64,000 bases of DNA, from assembly GCA_030430075.1 (NCBI GenBank), contig JAUIGN010000011.1, forward strand, positions 1 through 64,000, given 5' to 3'. Source of the DNA: a bacterium (GTDB taxonomy: Bacteria > Planctomycetota > Planctomycetia > Pirellulales > Pirellulaceae). The position numbers were made by a program, and so were the translations under genes. The notes under the pieces are model-generated. The model was not told where the DNA came from. It was given only the letters and a program-made list of their open reading frames with translations, and searched no databases. Positions 35,734-50,700 of the stretch are shown in pieces. Positions within the stretch are counted from its first letter, which is position 1, and the number at the start of each line of letters is the position of its first letter.

Positions 35734-38700
35734 CTACTCGATCGTCTCGTCCAGTTCCGTCTCCGCGCTCGAATCCCCGCGCCCCAGCGAGGCAAAGAAG
35801 GCATCGCGTTCGTCGTCGCGTCTCCTTCGCTCGGTGTCACGTGCCGCAGTCAACCCGTCCGCACGTGCGTCCCATTTCGGTTCTCCCGTCCCAATTCGTG
35901 CTCCCTTGCTGAGGCGGAATTGCGACGTCGATGCTGAGGTCATCGCGGAATCGAATGCAGCGCCGGCAGGCAATCGATCCTGACCAACGACGGATCGGTG
36001 ATGCAAGCTGGTGCGTTCGAGGACGTGGTCGGCCGTCGATTGGTAGGCCACCCAGCTTAGCGGCGCGGCGGAGCGAGCTGCCCAGGGGCTCGCGTCGAGC
36101 AACCGGTCGCGATGAACGGGCAGGCGGGCGGCCATCACGTGGCCGGCATGCGTTTCGGGATCGAGGTCTTCCAGGCCGAGGACATGCCCCAGTTCGTGCG
36201 TGATGACGGCGAGCGGGCTGATGCCGAGCGACGACGGGCTGGTCGTTGCCGGCGCTGGGATCGCCCAGCCGTAGCCGGCGGCATGCTCGTCAAGCCAGAT
36301 GGTCGGTGTGACGGACGAGCCGAGCCCCAGGATGGCGGGCGGCAAGTCCTTGATGATGATTTCGACTCCCTGCAGCCGGTCGGCGGCCGTGGCATCGCGG
36401 GACGTCCAGAATCCGATCGCCTCTTGCATCAAGGGGGGCAACTGTTCGACTCGTAATGGTTCGACCGCCAGCGGCGCCGTTTGCCCTGCCGGCGACGCGT
36501 CTCGACTGTCGACCTGCAACGGGCTCAGCCGTTCCACGCGAATCGCATCAATAATGACGTTGCCGTTGGCACCGTCATCGGAGACGTCGACGACCAGGTC
36601 CCCGGATCCGTCGAAGGCAAAGCTGCTGTCGAGGTCCGCGAACCAGGTGCCGGCATCCAGAAGCGTGGTTCCTGCCGGAGTCGATGCCGGGTTGCTCGGC
36701 GACATCCGTTGATTGATTTCGACCGGTCCACCGTTGAGTACGTAGGCGGCGTTGCTGGCCCGATTGCTGTACGGCGTCCAGGTGGCCGACACCCGGTAGT
36801 TACCGGCGGGCAGGCCTGAGAAACGAAACGTCGCACCTTGAGGTGTCCCACCACCAACCGCTTCGCGCACATCGCCCTGGAAGCCCTGCCCCCAGAGAGT
36901 CATATTTCCGGTATCGGCGTAGCCCAGCGGATCGTCGTTGTCGATCATCAGGGCGTCCGCAACCTCGCCCTGGATTGAGAAGTTGAAGGGGCCCTCGTCC
37001 GCATCGTTGTTGCCAAACGAGGCGGTGCCACCGTAGACGCCGGCCGACGCGGTGGACAGAACAATCTCGAACGAGGCCGTCTCTCCCGGGGCGAGGATCG
37101 TCGTGTTGGCGATCGGCGGCGCCGCAAGATGGTCGAACAAGTCCGGTTGACCGGCCGGTTGAGAGACAGCGCCGAGCGTGAAGCCCGCGGGCAGCGTGAG
37201 GACGTCGCCCAGTTGCAGCGGCCCCGCGCCGACATTGGCGATCGTGAACACCTGGCTGCTTGACGATCCCGCCAGGGCCGTTCCGTAATCGAGTTCCGTA
37301 CCACTGGTCACGACTGCCCCGCCGCGGCGCACCTCAATCTCCGGGTCGGTTCGGCGGTGGATGCGGATCGCGTCGGCGATCACGTTGCCGGTGGAGCTGC
37401 CGGACAGCGTGACGGTCAGGGTTCCCGACGGATCGATCGTGAACGTGCCCAGGTCTTCCCACGACGTGCCGTCAACCTGAAAGTCGCCCGGTGCCAGCCG
37501 CTGGTTGACATAGACGGTTTGCGGGCCTGCCGTGATCCCCGTGATCCGGTACGGGGCATCCGTGGCCCGATTCACAAATGCCGTCCAGGTGGCGGACACC
37601 TGGAACATCTCGCCGGGAACCAGGTTTTCAAATGTATAGGTGGCGGTCTCTACAACGCCCCCCGCAGGTGCTTCGCGGACGTCATTGGCGTGACCCTGTG
37701 TCCACCGCAGCAGGTTGCCGGAATCGTGGTAATTCGTGTTTGCCGGCGCCGGGCCGTCGTTGTCGAGGATCAGGGTAGCCGGGGCCACGGTACCGCTGAG
37801 GACAAAATTGAATGGCCCTTCGTCGGCATCGTTCGTATCGAAGTTGACGATGCCGGAATATTCGCCCAAGGCGGCGCCGTTTAGCTGCACGGTGAAGGTC
37901 GACGTTGCGCCCGGCAGCAACGGGTCCGCCGCCGTGGCCGCTGGAGTGAAACTTGAGACCAGTTCGAAACCTGGAATGGCCTCCAGCGATGCGGCCAGTC
38001 CGCCGCCGTCCAGGATCAACGGGGCGGTTCCCATGTTGTGGACATGGAACGTGTGCTGGAGTGACGAATTCAGAAAGGCGGTGCCGATGTCGTAGCTGCC
38101 TCCGTCGGCAATGTTGGGCGACCCCGTCACCAGGATTTCGGGGCCATGGTTGGGCAGCACTTCGAGACGCATTGCGTCGGCGATCACGTTGCCATTGGCT
38201 TCGTCGGTCAGGGTCAGGGTGATCGTCGGCTGGCTGCTTCCGTCGGTGCGGATGATCGCCAGGTCCTCCCAGTCCGCGCCGGCCGCGCTAAAGTCGTTGG
38301 GAACTTGCCGTTGATCGTACGTGATCGTTACTGGGGCCCCCACCATGTCGCCGCCAATCGTCAGCGGCGCATCGGTGGCACGGTTTGAAAACGCGGTCCA
38401 GGTGGCCGACACGCGATAGGTCGTATCGGGTTGCAGCGTGAAGCCGTCCGCGGCGGAAAACGTCCAGGTCGCCGACTGGGCCGGCCCGCCCGGCTCGCCT
38501 TCGTCCACATCGCGAAGACCGTCGTCCGCAGACGCAAAGCCCTGTCCCGAGTGATCGCTCAGGCCAACCTCCGAGTACCCCACATTATCGTTGTCGATGA
38601 TCAATACTTGCGGAAGTGCGGTGGCACGCAAGTTGACCCGGAACGGTGATTCGTCACTGTCGTCATCGTCGGTGTCCGTGTCATCCGGCACGAGTCGCAG

Positions 38701-41700
38701 CTCGCCGAAGAACGTATCGACGCGGGGAGGCACAAAGGCGATTTCGAGGTCGACAAAGCTGCTGGGGGCGGTGCCGGTGGCCGCCGGCAGTTGCGTGGGG
38801 GCGGAGCCGACGAGTTGAAAGTCGAGCGGCAAGCGGAGCCGTCCCAGGTCGAGTGTCCGGTTGCCATGATTCTTAACCCTGAGAACGCGCGTCAGGCCGA
38901 CGGCGGCCCCGGCCTCCACGCTCCCAAAGTCGACGACATCCTGGTTGCTGACCAGCGTCTTGTCGTCGTCACCTCCGCTGGCCAGGTCGGCGCCCAGGTC
39001 GATAATTTCGATCTCTGCCCGATCGAGCGGCTCGATGCGGATCGCGTCGGCGACAACGTCCCCGTCACTGCCATTGGCCAACTGCACGGTCAGCGTCCCG
39101 CTGCGAATTCGTACCACGTCCAGATCGTCCCACGGCGAGCCGTCATCGAAAAACTCACTGGGAGCCAGACGCTGGTTGACGGTCACGGTGCGCAGGTGCT
39201 CGCCCCCGTCGAAAATCGAATACGGCGCGTCGCTGGCTCGGTTCTGTGCGATCGCCGTCCAGGTCGCGGACACGCGATACAGGCCGGCCGGGAGATCGGC
39301 AAACGTGAACGTCGCGGCATCGCTCGGATTGGATACGAAGCTGCCGTCGACCGAACCAATCTGATCGGCGTCGCTGCCGTCACGGCCCTGGCCGGCATAA
39401 TTCGCAAACCCGATCTGCGAATAGGATCGCGTGGCGGTCGCCGGATCTTCGTTGTCAATGATCCAGGCACGGCGGGCCGCATCGCCATCGGTGTCACGGC
39501 GCCGCTGACCGACCAATCGCACCTCGAAGGTGCTCTCGGCAAGCTCGTCCAAAGGAATCCGCAGTGTGCCGTCGTAAGCGCCCGGGGCACCGGTCAGACG
39601 GACGGTCATCGCGAAGGCATCGCCGGCGGGGACGATGCGCGGAAACGCATCTGCCATCAGATTTTCATAACCGGCCGGCATGGCGGGGACGCCGACAGTC
39701 AGCGGACGGTCCCCGATGTTGCGGATCGTCAGCGTGTGGCTGGTCGGCTCGTCACTGGACCCGAAATCGACGCGGTTGTTGCCGTCCAGCAGGGCCACGC
39801 CCGACAATTCGACCACCGCTTCGGGATGGACGATGCGTTCGATACGGACGGCATCGGCGATGACCTGGCCATTGGCGCCGGCGTCGGTCAGCTTCACCGT
39901 CAGTTGCCCGCCGGCGGTTACCGTGAAGACGCCCAGGTCTTCAAACTGGGTTCCGTTCACGTTCAAGTCGTCCGGTGCCGCCTGCTGATTGACCAGGATG
40001 GTTTGATCACCGCCATCGACTCCTGCCACCGTGAACGGCGCGTCGGTGGCTCGGTTGGCAAACGGAGACCAGGTTGCGGAAACGCGGTACCGGCCGCCGG
40101 CCGTCAACCCGGGAAACGTCCAGGTGGCCGTATCGGGAGGCAGCGAGTTTCCTTCGGCAAAGTGAACAGCCCGCCCGAATCCTTGCTCGTTGGAAAGACC
40201 GTCGCCGGTCAACGCGAAGTTGGGCGTGGCGGCAAAGCCGAACGGGTCCTGGTTGTCGATGATCCGCGCATCGGCGACACGGCCCGAGACGGAGAACTCG
40301 AAGGTCGGCTCGTCGGGATCGAACGCTGACGGCGCGGCCGGGGCCCGCGTGCCGGTTGGGATGGAAACGTTTCCTGCCAGCCACCCCGGGATGGCTGCAT
40401 CCAACCGCAGGCGGACGGTCATCGTTTCGCCCGGGGCGAGGCGAAATTCTCCATCGCCGCTTGGCAGGATCACGTTACCGAGCGTTCCCGGATCGGTGGG
40501 TGCGGTGAAGTCCAGGAGCGAAAAACCCGCGGGGAGCGAGATCGGTTCGCGGACGACCAAATCGGCGCCGCCGTCATTACGGATCGTCAATCGTTTCGTC
40601 AGGGGCGTGCCCGCTTCCGTTTCGCCGAAGTCATAGTCTCCCTTGTCTTGCAACGCCACCGTCCCGTCCGTCACGCTGATATCGGGAAAGGCAGTCGCAT
40701 GGCCGATCGCAGGATCGCTGGAGAACAGCCGCTCAATGCGCACTGCATCGGCGATCAGGAATGCCCCCGGCTGGGATGCCGTACCCAATAGTTCGACGAC
40801 GAGCGAGCCCCCGGTCACCGCGTAGGGACCACCCAGGTCGACCCAGGAAACACCTTTCTCGGTCAGCGACGTCCGTCCTTGGGCGGTCGGCGACAGCCGC
40901 TGGTTCAACGTGGCCGCGGCAAGCTCGCCGTTGATGTTCGAGACCTTGAACGGGGTCGCGGTCGACGCATCGGGCGCGGGCGAATAGGTGGTCGAAACAC
41001 GATAGGTGCCGTCGGGCAAGTCTGAGAATGTCCAGATCGCCCGGTTGCCGCTCGCCTCCGCTGATGTCCATCGCGCTCCGCCGGCATAACCGGCCGACTG
41101 ATTGGCTTGCCAGTTGCCGCCGACGAGCGTGAACGCTTCGTCGCGGTCATCGACGATCGTCCGGTTGCTGACGACACCGCGAACTCCAAAGGTAAACGGA
41201 TCCACGTCGGCATTCGGGTCCGGGTCCGTGCCCGTCTGCGGGTTGACGCCGGCGCCGGGCAGCACGGCCACGTTTTCGTCGACATCGTTGCTGAAGATGC
41301 GGATCTCACCGAAGAAGTCGCCGTGACCATCGCGTGTCGGGTCTGCCGGCAAGGGGTCGGCCAAGGCGTCCAGGCGCACATTGAACGAATACACTTCGCC
41401 CGGCAGCAACCGCAGTGGCCCCGGTCCAGCCGGCGGCGAAAAAAATGACGGCTGAGTGGGCAACGTCAATGTCAGGTTGGCCGCCCCGGCAGGCGCCAGA
41501 TCGATGCCGTAGATCTCGAGCGTCGCGTCGCCGTCGTTGGTAATGACGAACGTCCTGCTCGACGGCTGGCCGATCGTGGTCGACAGCGTCACTTCGCTCA
41601 CCCCGTCCGTCACGTAATTCGGTCCTGCGGTGACCGTCAGTTCCGGGCCCGCTGTGGTCACCTGCGGCGACAGGATGTTCTGGTCTGCGGCTTCGGAAAT

Positions 41701-44700
41701 CCGTTCAATCCGGACCGCGTCGGCCATCACTTGCCCGTTGGCCAGATCGCTCATTTGCACGACCAGCGTGTTGCTTTCGATGCGGAACACGCCCAGTTCT
41801 TCCCAGGCGACCCCCGCTTCAAAAAAATCGTTGGCAGGCAGCCGCTGATCGACGTCACGCGTCGTCAACAGAAAGTCGTCATCGTAGATCGTGTAGGGCG
41901 CGTCGTTGGCCAGGGCGTCGATCACCGGATGTGCCGGAGCACTCGGATACGTGACCGCCACGCGATACTTGCCGGGTGTAACGCCCTCAAACCTCCAGGT
42001 CGTGGTGTGGGGGCCGAGCGACCCTTGGCCCTCGTGGTACAAGTAGTCCCCGCCGAAGCCGTTGCTGGTGACCGGAATCCAATGTTCCAGCGGGCTGATA
42101 TTCGCCGAGGCCGTTGATGGGGTCTCCACGAACGGGCTGTCTCCGTTGTCAATGATGCGGGGAGCATCATTGAGGCCGTTCGGAAGTTCCAAACGGAAGT
42201 ACGCGATGCTGCCGACGCCGTTCGCCGTTAGCGACGAGCCGGTGTCGAACAGCGGCTGGCCAAGCGCGTCGAAGTGCAGGACGTCCGTGCCTGCGTTCGC
42301 GTCCACCTGCCGTACGACCTGCGCATTGGGGTCAAACGGCGGCGCGCCGGGGAACGGGGGCATGAAGGGCGACTCGACGCCGTTGTACCGATAGTCGCCG
42401 CCGGCGGCGAGCGGATCGATGTGCAGGACGTCGTCGAACTGGCTACCGACGATGTTCTCGTAGGGGCTGGGGAACTGCGACGGGCGACCCGGACGGCCAA
42501 CATGGATCCGGTTCTCCGGGACTCGGCGAAGGGTCACATACTGCCGATCGGTGTTGGCCGGATCGCCCGGATCCGCGGCGTTCTCCAGCGAGCCCGTGAA
42601 CGCTCCGAGCACGTCCTGGCGCGGCTCCCACGTCGTCGCATCGTCGTCGCCATCGATCAGGTCGGCGTCGAACATGACACCGGCATCGGCGAAACGAAAA
42701 TCGACGGTGTCGCGACCGCTGCCGTCGGTCTCACGGTGCGGGTTGGCTGGATTTCCCGTTCCATCGTTGGCCTCCGACACGACATCCTGACTGTCTCCGG
42801 TGCCGTCGTCCGCCGCACCCGGCTCCAGGCGATAGGTGTCGTTCCCATCGTCGCCGTAAAGGAAATCGCTGCCGGGGCCGTCGCCCAGCGTGTTGTCGTC
42901 GTTGTCGCCGATCAACGTATCATCACCGGAGCCTGCGAACGCGTGCTCGATGCTGCTGTCGATGTCACTGCCGCGCCCTGCGACAAGATGTCCCAAGACG
43001 ACCGGCAATCCGTTGCTGGTGACCGTCCCTTGCAACGTCGCGTTGAGGGGTGGTGCCGGTCCCGGGGGCACGGTGAGCAGATCAACGACGACCTGGCTGC
43101 CGGGGCCGAAATCGCGCAGGTCGATCGTATCTTCGCCACCGCCGCCGTCGATCGTGCCGGTAATTCGCGAGAAGGCGCCCACGCCGTCCCAGCGGAAGTC
43201 GAACCGATCTTCCAGGCTCCCGCCCTGCAGGTGCTGGAAGCCGTCAAACAAGAGATGCCCGCGTTCCGGGGCGTTGATGGGGGCGGCGATCGGCAGTGGG
43301 CTGGTCGGTCTCCCTTGCGTGATCGCGTTGTCCGGGGGCACCGGCAGCAAGAGCGGATCCCGCCCACACCGGCCGAGATTCAGGTCACCCGAGACAATCA
43401 CCCCTTCGTCGTCCGCCGCGGCCGTCGTATGGCGGTCCCCCACATCCCAATGAGAACAGAGGTCGGGCCCGATCAGCCGATCACCGACGATCGGGGTGCC
43501 CAGGATCTGGTCGATGTTGATAAAGTTCCGCTCGGCGGTCCCGTCACTGTTGACGATGCTGTCGGTCGACGGCAAGCCGAAGGGCGGGGCCGCGCTGACG
43601 TCGTTGCCTCGGAAGCCATCGAGCGATCCGACGTCGAGCAACTGAATGGTCCGCGGGGCGCCGTAAGAGGTGTAGTCCAGCGTGTCAGCCTGCGGGCCGC
43701 CGTCGATGCGCCCGCTGAGCGTGAAATCGCCGGCATATTGGAACGTGTCGCGGCCCTGCATCGCCGGGCTTCCGGCCCCGTTGTCGAAGGCCGGGATGCG
43801 GTCGTCATCGACGTGCAGGTCAAGAAGATCACCGTCGAAGTGACGATCGCCGTCGCCGTTGAGTTGCACGAAAAACGCCCCGTCCCCGGACGTGTCGCGA
43901 CGATGGATTCCCGGGTTCTCGACGAGCGGAGTGTTCGACTCGATCACGAACAGGTCATCGCCGCCGGACCCGTTGATCGTGACTCGATCCAGGTCGGCCG
44001 GCGCGCTGCCGCGGTAGTCGACGTGAATCGTGTCATCCGTGGCGGGACGGTAAATGGTGAGCTCGTCGATGTTCGCGAACGTCACGTCGTTGGCCGCCCC
44101 ATGGCCGGTCACGGCGTCCAGCACATTGGACGACGTCAGGTTCAGCGCCGCGGCCGCCGCAAGAGAACTCGAATTGTCGATGACCAGGCGGTCACCGGAA
44201 ACCTGGTTGGTGTGATCGCCGTGCGCCGGAGGATCATTGACGGCGAGTCGGTCATGGTCGCTGTATTCGTCGCCACCCAGTTGGCCGCCGTCAAAGTAGA
44301 GTTCGAATGCCAGGTCTCCCGCCAGCGGTGTCCAGTCGGCGGTCGTGAGCAGGCTGAAGTCGGCGCCGTTGTTCTGGAACTGAATCTCACCCGCCGCGAA
44401 AGCACCGCCCGTCACCGCGCCCAATGAAGCCGAACCGGGCTCGCCATCGAAGAGATTCGAAACGCTGAGGAAGGCAATGTAAGACGTCCCCGGCGTGACC
44501 GGAACGCCGCCGGTCGGGATGCCGAACTCCTCCATCCCACCCCGACCTCGATTGTTGGTGGTGGTGAGATTCGCCGACTGAAATAGGACCGGCCCGGTCG
44601 CTCGGCTGCCGTCCCATTCCATCAGAAACGCCTCGAACTCCACGGCGTCGGAATTCATTCGGTCGTTAAGAAAGAACGTGAATGCGTCGAGCTGCGTGAC

Positions 44701-47700
44701 CCCGGCCGGCGCGACGAATGTTTGCCCGATCGTGGCATTCCGTGGTTCGCCGAATTCGCCGATCGCATCCAATTCGTTCCAACCGGACGCCGTTTCGACG
44801 GCGGGAGCGGCCACGCGGGCCGCGTTCGGGCCGGGGGGTGCCACGACCACGGGGACGCGAATGGCGTCGGTGAGGCGCGTTGTTTCAGCCAGTAAGAAAT
44901 GGTCGTTGCCTCCGCCCCCGCGGAGGGTAAGGGTGCTGGTTGCAGGTAGGTTGCCGGTATGGCGGACCCGCAGCGTATCCGCCCCGCTGTCGTCATTGTC
45001 GTCCGCATCACCGTCCAGGTCGATCGATTGCAGCGACGTCTCGAGCGGATCCAGCGCGGCCAGGTCCAGGGTATCCTGGCCCCGCATCCCGTAGATCTGC
45101 AAGGCGCCAAATGTGCCCTGCTCGAAGTCGAACGGCTCGTACGTTCCGACCCCGTTGGTGAAGTTGTCGATCGTACCGCGGTCGGTGGCCGCCCGGATGG
45201 AATTGGCCGCCACCTCAATCCTGGTATGATCGATGACCGGGCTGTCAACGACGGTGATCGTGTTGTGATCGTCGTCTCCGAGCAACGTCAGGGTCCCCCC
45301 GGCATCGCCGCCCGCAGAGATCGGTTCGAGGCCGGTGAAATACAGGGTCAACGGGGTACCCCCCGACGCTTGAGTGCGGATCTCTCCTTCGGCGAACCCG
45401 CCCTCACGGTTGTCGCCGCCCCCATCGCCGTCGCCGACCGCATAGGCCAGGTCGGTGGTCGTGCCTTGGCTCGCCTGGTCGAACCGGTAGCGGAGCGAGT
45501 CGGTCCCGCCCGCCGCCAGGAAGAAGACATTCGGCACTTCGGCAAGATGCCGGTTGTCGAGCACAGGAGAAAACCAGAGCCCCTGCTGGGAACTCGCGGT
45601 CGGATCGATCACTTGCAGATCGGCATAGTCGAGCGTCGCCGTGCTGCCCTGTCCGAAACGCGCCTCGATCGCCGGCCCGCCGATTCGCTCCTGCGCGTAG
45701 GCGATGCCGATGTTGTACGCGCCGGCCGGCAGATTGACGGTCCCCGTGATCGCGGCCCCGGCAGTGTCCCGGTCACCGTAGTTGGCAATTCGAAAGTCGG
45801 TCGCGTCGAACACACCGCTGTGGTTGGTGTCGATGTAGAGGGTTGAGCCGTCGATGCTCTGCAAGCCGAAGGTGACGTCGCCGGCTTCGAGCGGTGCGCC
45901 CGAGCCGGCTTGGCCGATCTCCAACTGACCGAGCCACACGGCGCCGAAATACTCCGAGCCGGTGAACGAGGCGGCGTTGAATCGATCGCTCAACGGACCG
46001 TCAAGGTAGGTGGACGTCCCGGTCTGGCGTGACAGGAAGCTGCCGTTTCCTCCCACGTTCTCGTCGATGTCCAGATCCAGCTCATCGTCGCCGAAGAAGT
46101 CGGTGTACCAAAGCTCCTTGAGCGTGTTGGCGACCCGTCGTTCGGCTGCCGGTACCGTCCCTCCAAACTCGGGTAGGCCGTTCTCTGCGTTGATGATCAG
46201 TGTGTCATCGTCGTTTGAGCCGATCACGGTGAGGGAGATCACATCGTCGGCCACGCCCCGATAGATCGGTTGCAGGAAGGGGCCCGTGCCGGCGCCTCCT
46301 GTCCGCTCGATGATCAGGTCGGTACCCGGAGTACCGCCATCCTGACCGGCAACGCCGTCGTTCAGGCGGATCTCGATCTCGTCGTCCAGGCCGTCGTTCC
46401 CATAGCTGTCGGGCGACGGGCCGGTCCCTCCGGAGTCCAGCACGAGATGCAGGCCGGGAGGTCCCAATTCACCGAGCCGCTCGATGCTTTCATAAACGAC
46501 CGGCTGTTCATGATCCGATGTGCCTGCATCTGAGCCGGACGAGAATGTGAATCGCCCCGCGCCCGGTACGCCGACCGTCAAGGTGGGTGCGGCAGTGATT
46601 TCGTCAAACTGAAGCGTCAACTGGTCGCCTGGAGGAACCGGAGGACTCCCGTCGGCGAAAACCGGCAGGTTGCCGTCGATGAAGTAAGCGGTCGTGGCCA
46701 GGGGCGCCAGATCGAATGTGTCGTTGTCGTCGCCGCCGCGGATGAAGGTCCCCTCCAAGGTCGACACGATCCCCGTCGAGTCCGCGACCACCGTGTCGAT
46801 CGTCACGCTCCCGCCGTTGGTCAGCTGGCCGGCCCCCGGCGTCCCCGGGTCCGCATCGCCGCCCGCCACGTCGCCATTGTCGATGTTGATGGTGACTCGG
46901 GCCGACAAGCCCCGAGAGGCGAGACCATCGATCTGGTAGTCGCCCAGGTAGTCGCCGACCTCCCGAACCGTGCCGCTGACCGGGCTCACCACGACCAGAC
47001 GGTCATTGGCGTTGTCGGTGGCATAGAGACGCTGGCTGACCTGGTCGAAGGCCAGTCCTCCCAGGTCGCGACCGGTCGATCCGACAATCGTCGCGGTCCC
47101 GCTGGCCGGGTCGATCGTCAGCAATTGCCGTGTGCCGTTGTCGATCGCAAGCAGTTGATTCGTTGCCGGCGCAAACGCCATTCCCGCGATCGATGTGATC
47201 GGCGCTCCAGACCCCGCCACGGTAATCGGTCCGATGCTGGTTACGGCTCCGGTCAATCGATGGACGGAAACCAACCGATCGGCGTCGTCTTCGAATCCGT
47301 ACAACAGGTCCGCCACATTGGAGTCAGCCAGGGCGGTCAAGTCATCGAATGTACCGGGCGATAGATCCGCTGCGAAAGTTCCCGCACCGGTTGCCGGGGC
47401 GAGCGAATACAGGTCGCCATTGCCGGCTGCGACTCGGTCCGCACCGTAAACCTGGCCTGTGGTCGCGTCGGGGGCCAGGGCGGCGATCCGCGTCGTACCG
47501 GTCAGGCCGAGCGGCGTCACCGCGCCGGTGCGAGGATCGATCGCCACCGTCTCTCCGCTGACCGTATCGGTCCCAATCAATTGGCCGACTGCCGTCAGGT
47601 TGCCTGCGACCCGCACATGGTCTCCGGCGTTGAGCGTGATATCGCCCGTCCGGCTGGTGACGTCAAGCGTTGTCCCGGCCGTCGTCGTCCTGCCGACGGT

Positions 47701-50700
47701 GAGCACGTCCTGCGAGGGATCAGGCGTGTCCCGGGCCGTCAAGGTGATCGGTCCATCGGCCAGCACATGGTCGTCCAGGGTGAGGGGGCCGAGATTGGAG
47801 AGGTGAACGGATCCATGCGGGGCCGTGTTGACCAGCCCCACGACGGGCCCCGTGCCGGCGGGCAACGTGCCGACCGTGAGTTCGGTTGCCTGCGCGCCTC
47901 CGTCGTCGATCGCCAGATTCCCGGACATCGTATTGCGAGCGGCCAGGTTGGCACGTGTCGGGTCCGCCGCGTCACCCAGATCGGTGTCCAAATCGTCATC
48001 CGAACCGATGCCCTCCGCGGCGGTGAAGACCGCCGTTGCGCCCGTCACGTTGAGGTTGGCGGGTCCTTCACCAGAGAGGTTGTCGATAATCGCTCCCCGG
48101 CCGTTTGCCAGTCCTCCCTGGACGCCGTCGTCATCGGCACCGACCACGACCTGGCCGGCCGGTGCCGTTCCGTCCGCATCCGCGTTGACCCTGCTCAAGT
48201 AGATGTCGCTCGGGGCCCGCAGTCGCAGGTTGCCGTCGTCTGATTGGAGCGTCGAGCCATCTCCCATGACAATCCGGCCGGTGGCCAGACCGTTGACGGG
48301 GAGACCTCCGTCGTTGAATGTTGTCCCGGCCCGGACTTGGACGTCGCCGCTGCCGGCAACCGAGACGACGGGGTCGATGGTCGCGGCCGGGCTGTCGTCG
48401 AAGCGAACGTCACCGCTGGCCGAGAGGCTCAGGTTGCCCGCTCCGCCGTCGGCTGTCACGTCCGCGTTGATGATCAGGTCGCCCATCCCATCGGCTGCCA
48501 ATATGATCTGGCCGCCGTCGAAGTTGGCAACGGCCTGCTCGATAATGAGCGTCTCACCGGAGACGACTTTCAGGTTGTCGAACGTCGAGTCCGGCCCGGC
48601 CGCTCCCACGCCGGTGGCGGTCGCGTCGTGAATCGTGACGCCCAGGAGATCGCTGAGAATGCCCGTCGGATCGCTCACCGAGCCGATCCGTGTGGGACCG
48701 TGATTGGTGAGCACGATGTCCCCCCGTTCGGTCTCTGCCGCGACGGTATGGATTGAGGTGGCGGGGGCGAGGTCGAGGTCGTCGTGGGTGTCGGCACCGA
48801 TGCCGCTGCCGGCGGCGAGGGCCGTGTGGTCCGCTCGAATGTTGACGTCGTTCGTCCCCTCGCCACTCAGGTTGTCGATAATGGCGCCCTCCTCGTCGTG
48901 CATGCCGCCTGCCACGCCGGGGAAGTCCGCAACGACCATCACGTGCGGTGCCGCAATTTCGGTAACCAGCACGTCGCCGGCCCCGCGGAGCGTGACGCTC
49001 CCCGCGGCCGAGACGATCGATGCCTGTTCGCTTCCCGAGGGGGTTTCGTTCATCACCACATCGCCGTCGCCGGCTGCGGCGGGCAGGTAGCCGTTTTGCG
49101 GGCTGCCGCCATGAAAATCTGTCGAAGCACTCGCCAGGATGTCGCCCGTTCCGGCCGCCGTGATGTCGGCCACCGGATCGAAGTCAATCGCGTCGGCGGC
49201 GAACAGCCAGATATTTCCGTTGCCGCCGCTGGCCGTGACATCGGCATTCACATCCAGGTCGTCAGCGGCGGTCCCGCCCGCGGTACCACCCTCGGCCGCG
49301 ACCGTGATGCTGCCGCCCCCGTGGTTGACGACCGGGCTGTTAATGGTCAACGGACTGGCTGCCGTCAGCCAGATGGAGCCGCCTGGGTTGGCATCGGTCG
49401 GATCAGCGATCTCCACGCCGACCAACGTACCCAACGAGCCGACCGTCAACCCGCCCACGTTGTGCAGGCCGACGTCGCCGTGTTCCGTGAAGGCGGCGAC
49501 GGTCAAGCTGGCGGCACCGGGCGCGGTGACCGTTTCCAGCCGACCCAACGGATCCGCGGCGGCCCCGATCCCCAGTCTGGCCTGCAGGGTCGCTGTTGCC
49601 GCCGTGATGTTGGGACTGGTCGAGTCGCCCGCGTCGTGGATGGCTCCGCCGGTCGACGTGATATGAACGCCTGCCGCCGTGGCAGCGCTGGAAAGCCGGA
49701 TATCGCCGTGGGCATCCAAGCTGATCGTGCCTGCCTGGCTGGCGACACGCGTACCGTCTGATTGAGTGATGCCGCCGGTGGCGGTGCCGATCGCCGCAAC
49801 CAACGCAATCTGGCCGCCGCCCTCCGTGTTGACGCCGCCATTGGTCTGACTGATCTGATCGTCGGCGTGGAGTGTGATGTTGCCGTCGCCACCGATGGCC
49901 GAGACGTCGGCGTTCAAACCGAGGTCTGCTCCGGCACCCGCCGCAATCAGCGTCACGTCACCCCCATCTCGATTGGCGACCGGCTGATTGACGTTCAACG
50001 TGCCGCTGGAACGGATCTCGATGTGATCGCTGGTCGACGTCACTCCGTCGTCGTTGGTGATTGTGACGCCGTCCAGCAGGTTGACGGTTCCAACCAGCAG
50101 TCCGCCGAGGTGGTCGAGGTGGATGCCGCCGGACGTCGTCGCTGCCGCAAACGCCGTGCTGGTACCGACTGGGGAGGCGGTGTCGAGGTCGTCACTGGCG
50201 GTGCCAATTCCCGCACCGGCACGCAGGCCGATAACGGCGCCGCGAAGATTTGGATCCTCGCCGGTCAGGTTGTCGCGAATGCTGCCTGCACCATCGCTGA
50301 GACTCGCCTGCGGACCGCCGTAGTCCGCCGTCACGATCACCTGGCCGGCAGCCCCGTCGCCGTCACTGTCCGCATCCACGCGGCTCAGCCAGATATCATC
50401 CGGGGCCTGGATCGTGATGTCGCCGTCCTGGCTGGCGACGACCGATCCATCACTCATCACAAAGCGTCCATCCGCCTCGCCATCGGTCTGGGCGCCACCC
50501 TGATCGTTCGTGCCGGCCTGGACGACAACGTCGCCGGAGCCCGCGGCAGAGACCGTCACCGGCTGGCTGGACGTCCCAAGATGGATCGTCGTTTCCGCAG
50601 CCAGGTGGATGTCTCCGTGGCCGTTGGTCGTGCGAACATCCGCGCGAATGTCCAAGGCGCCGTCACCGTTGACCGGTGCGGCGGTCCCGTTGAACAACTG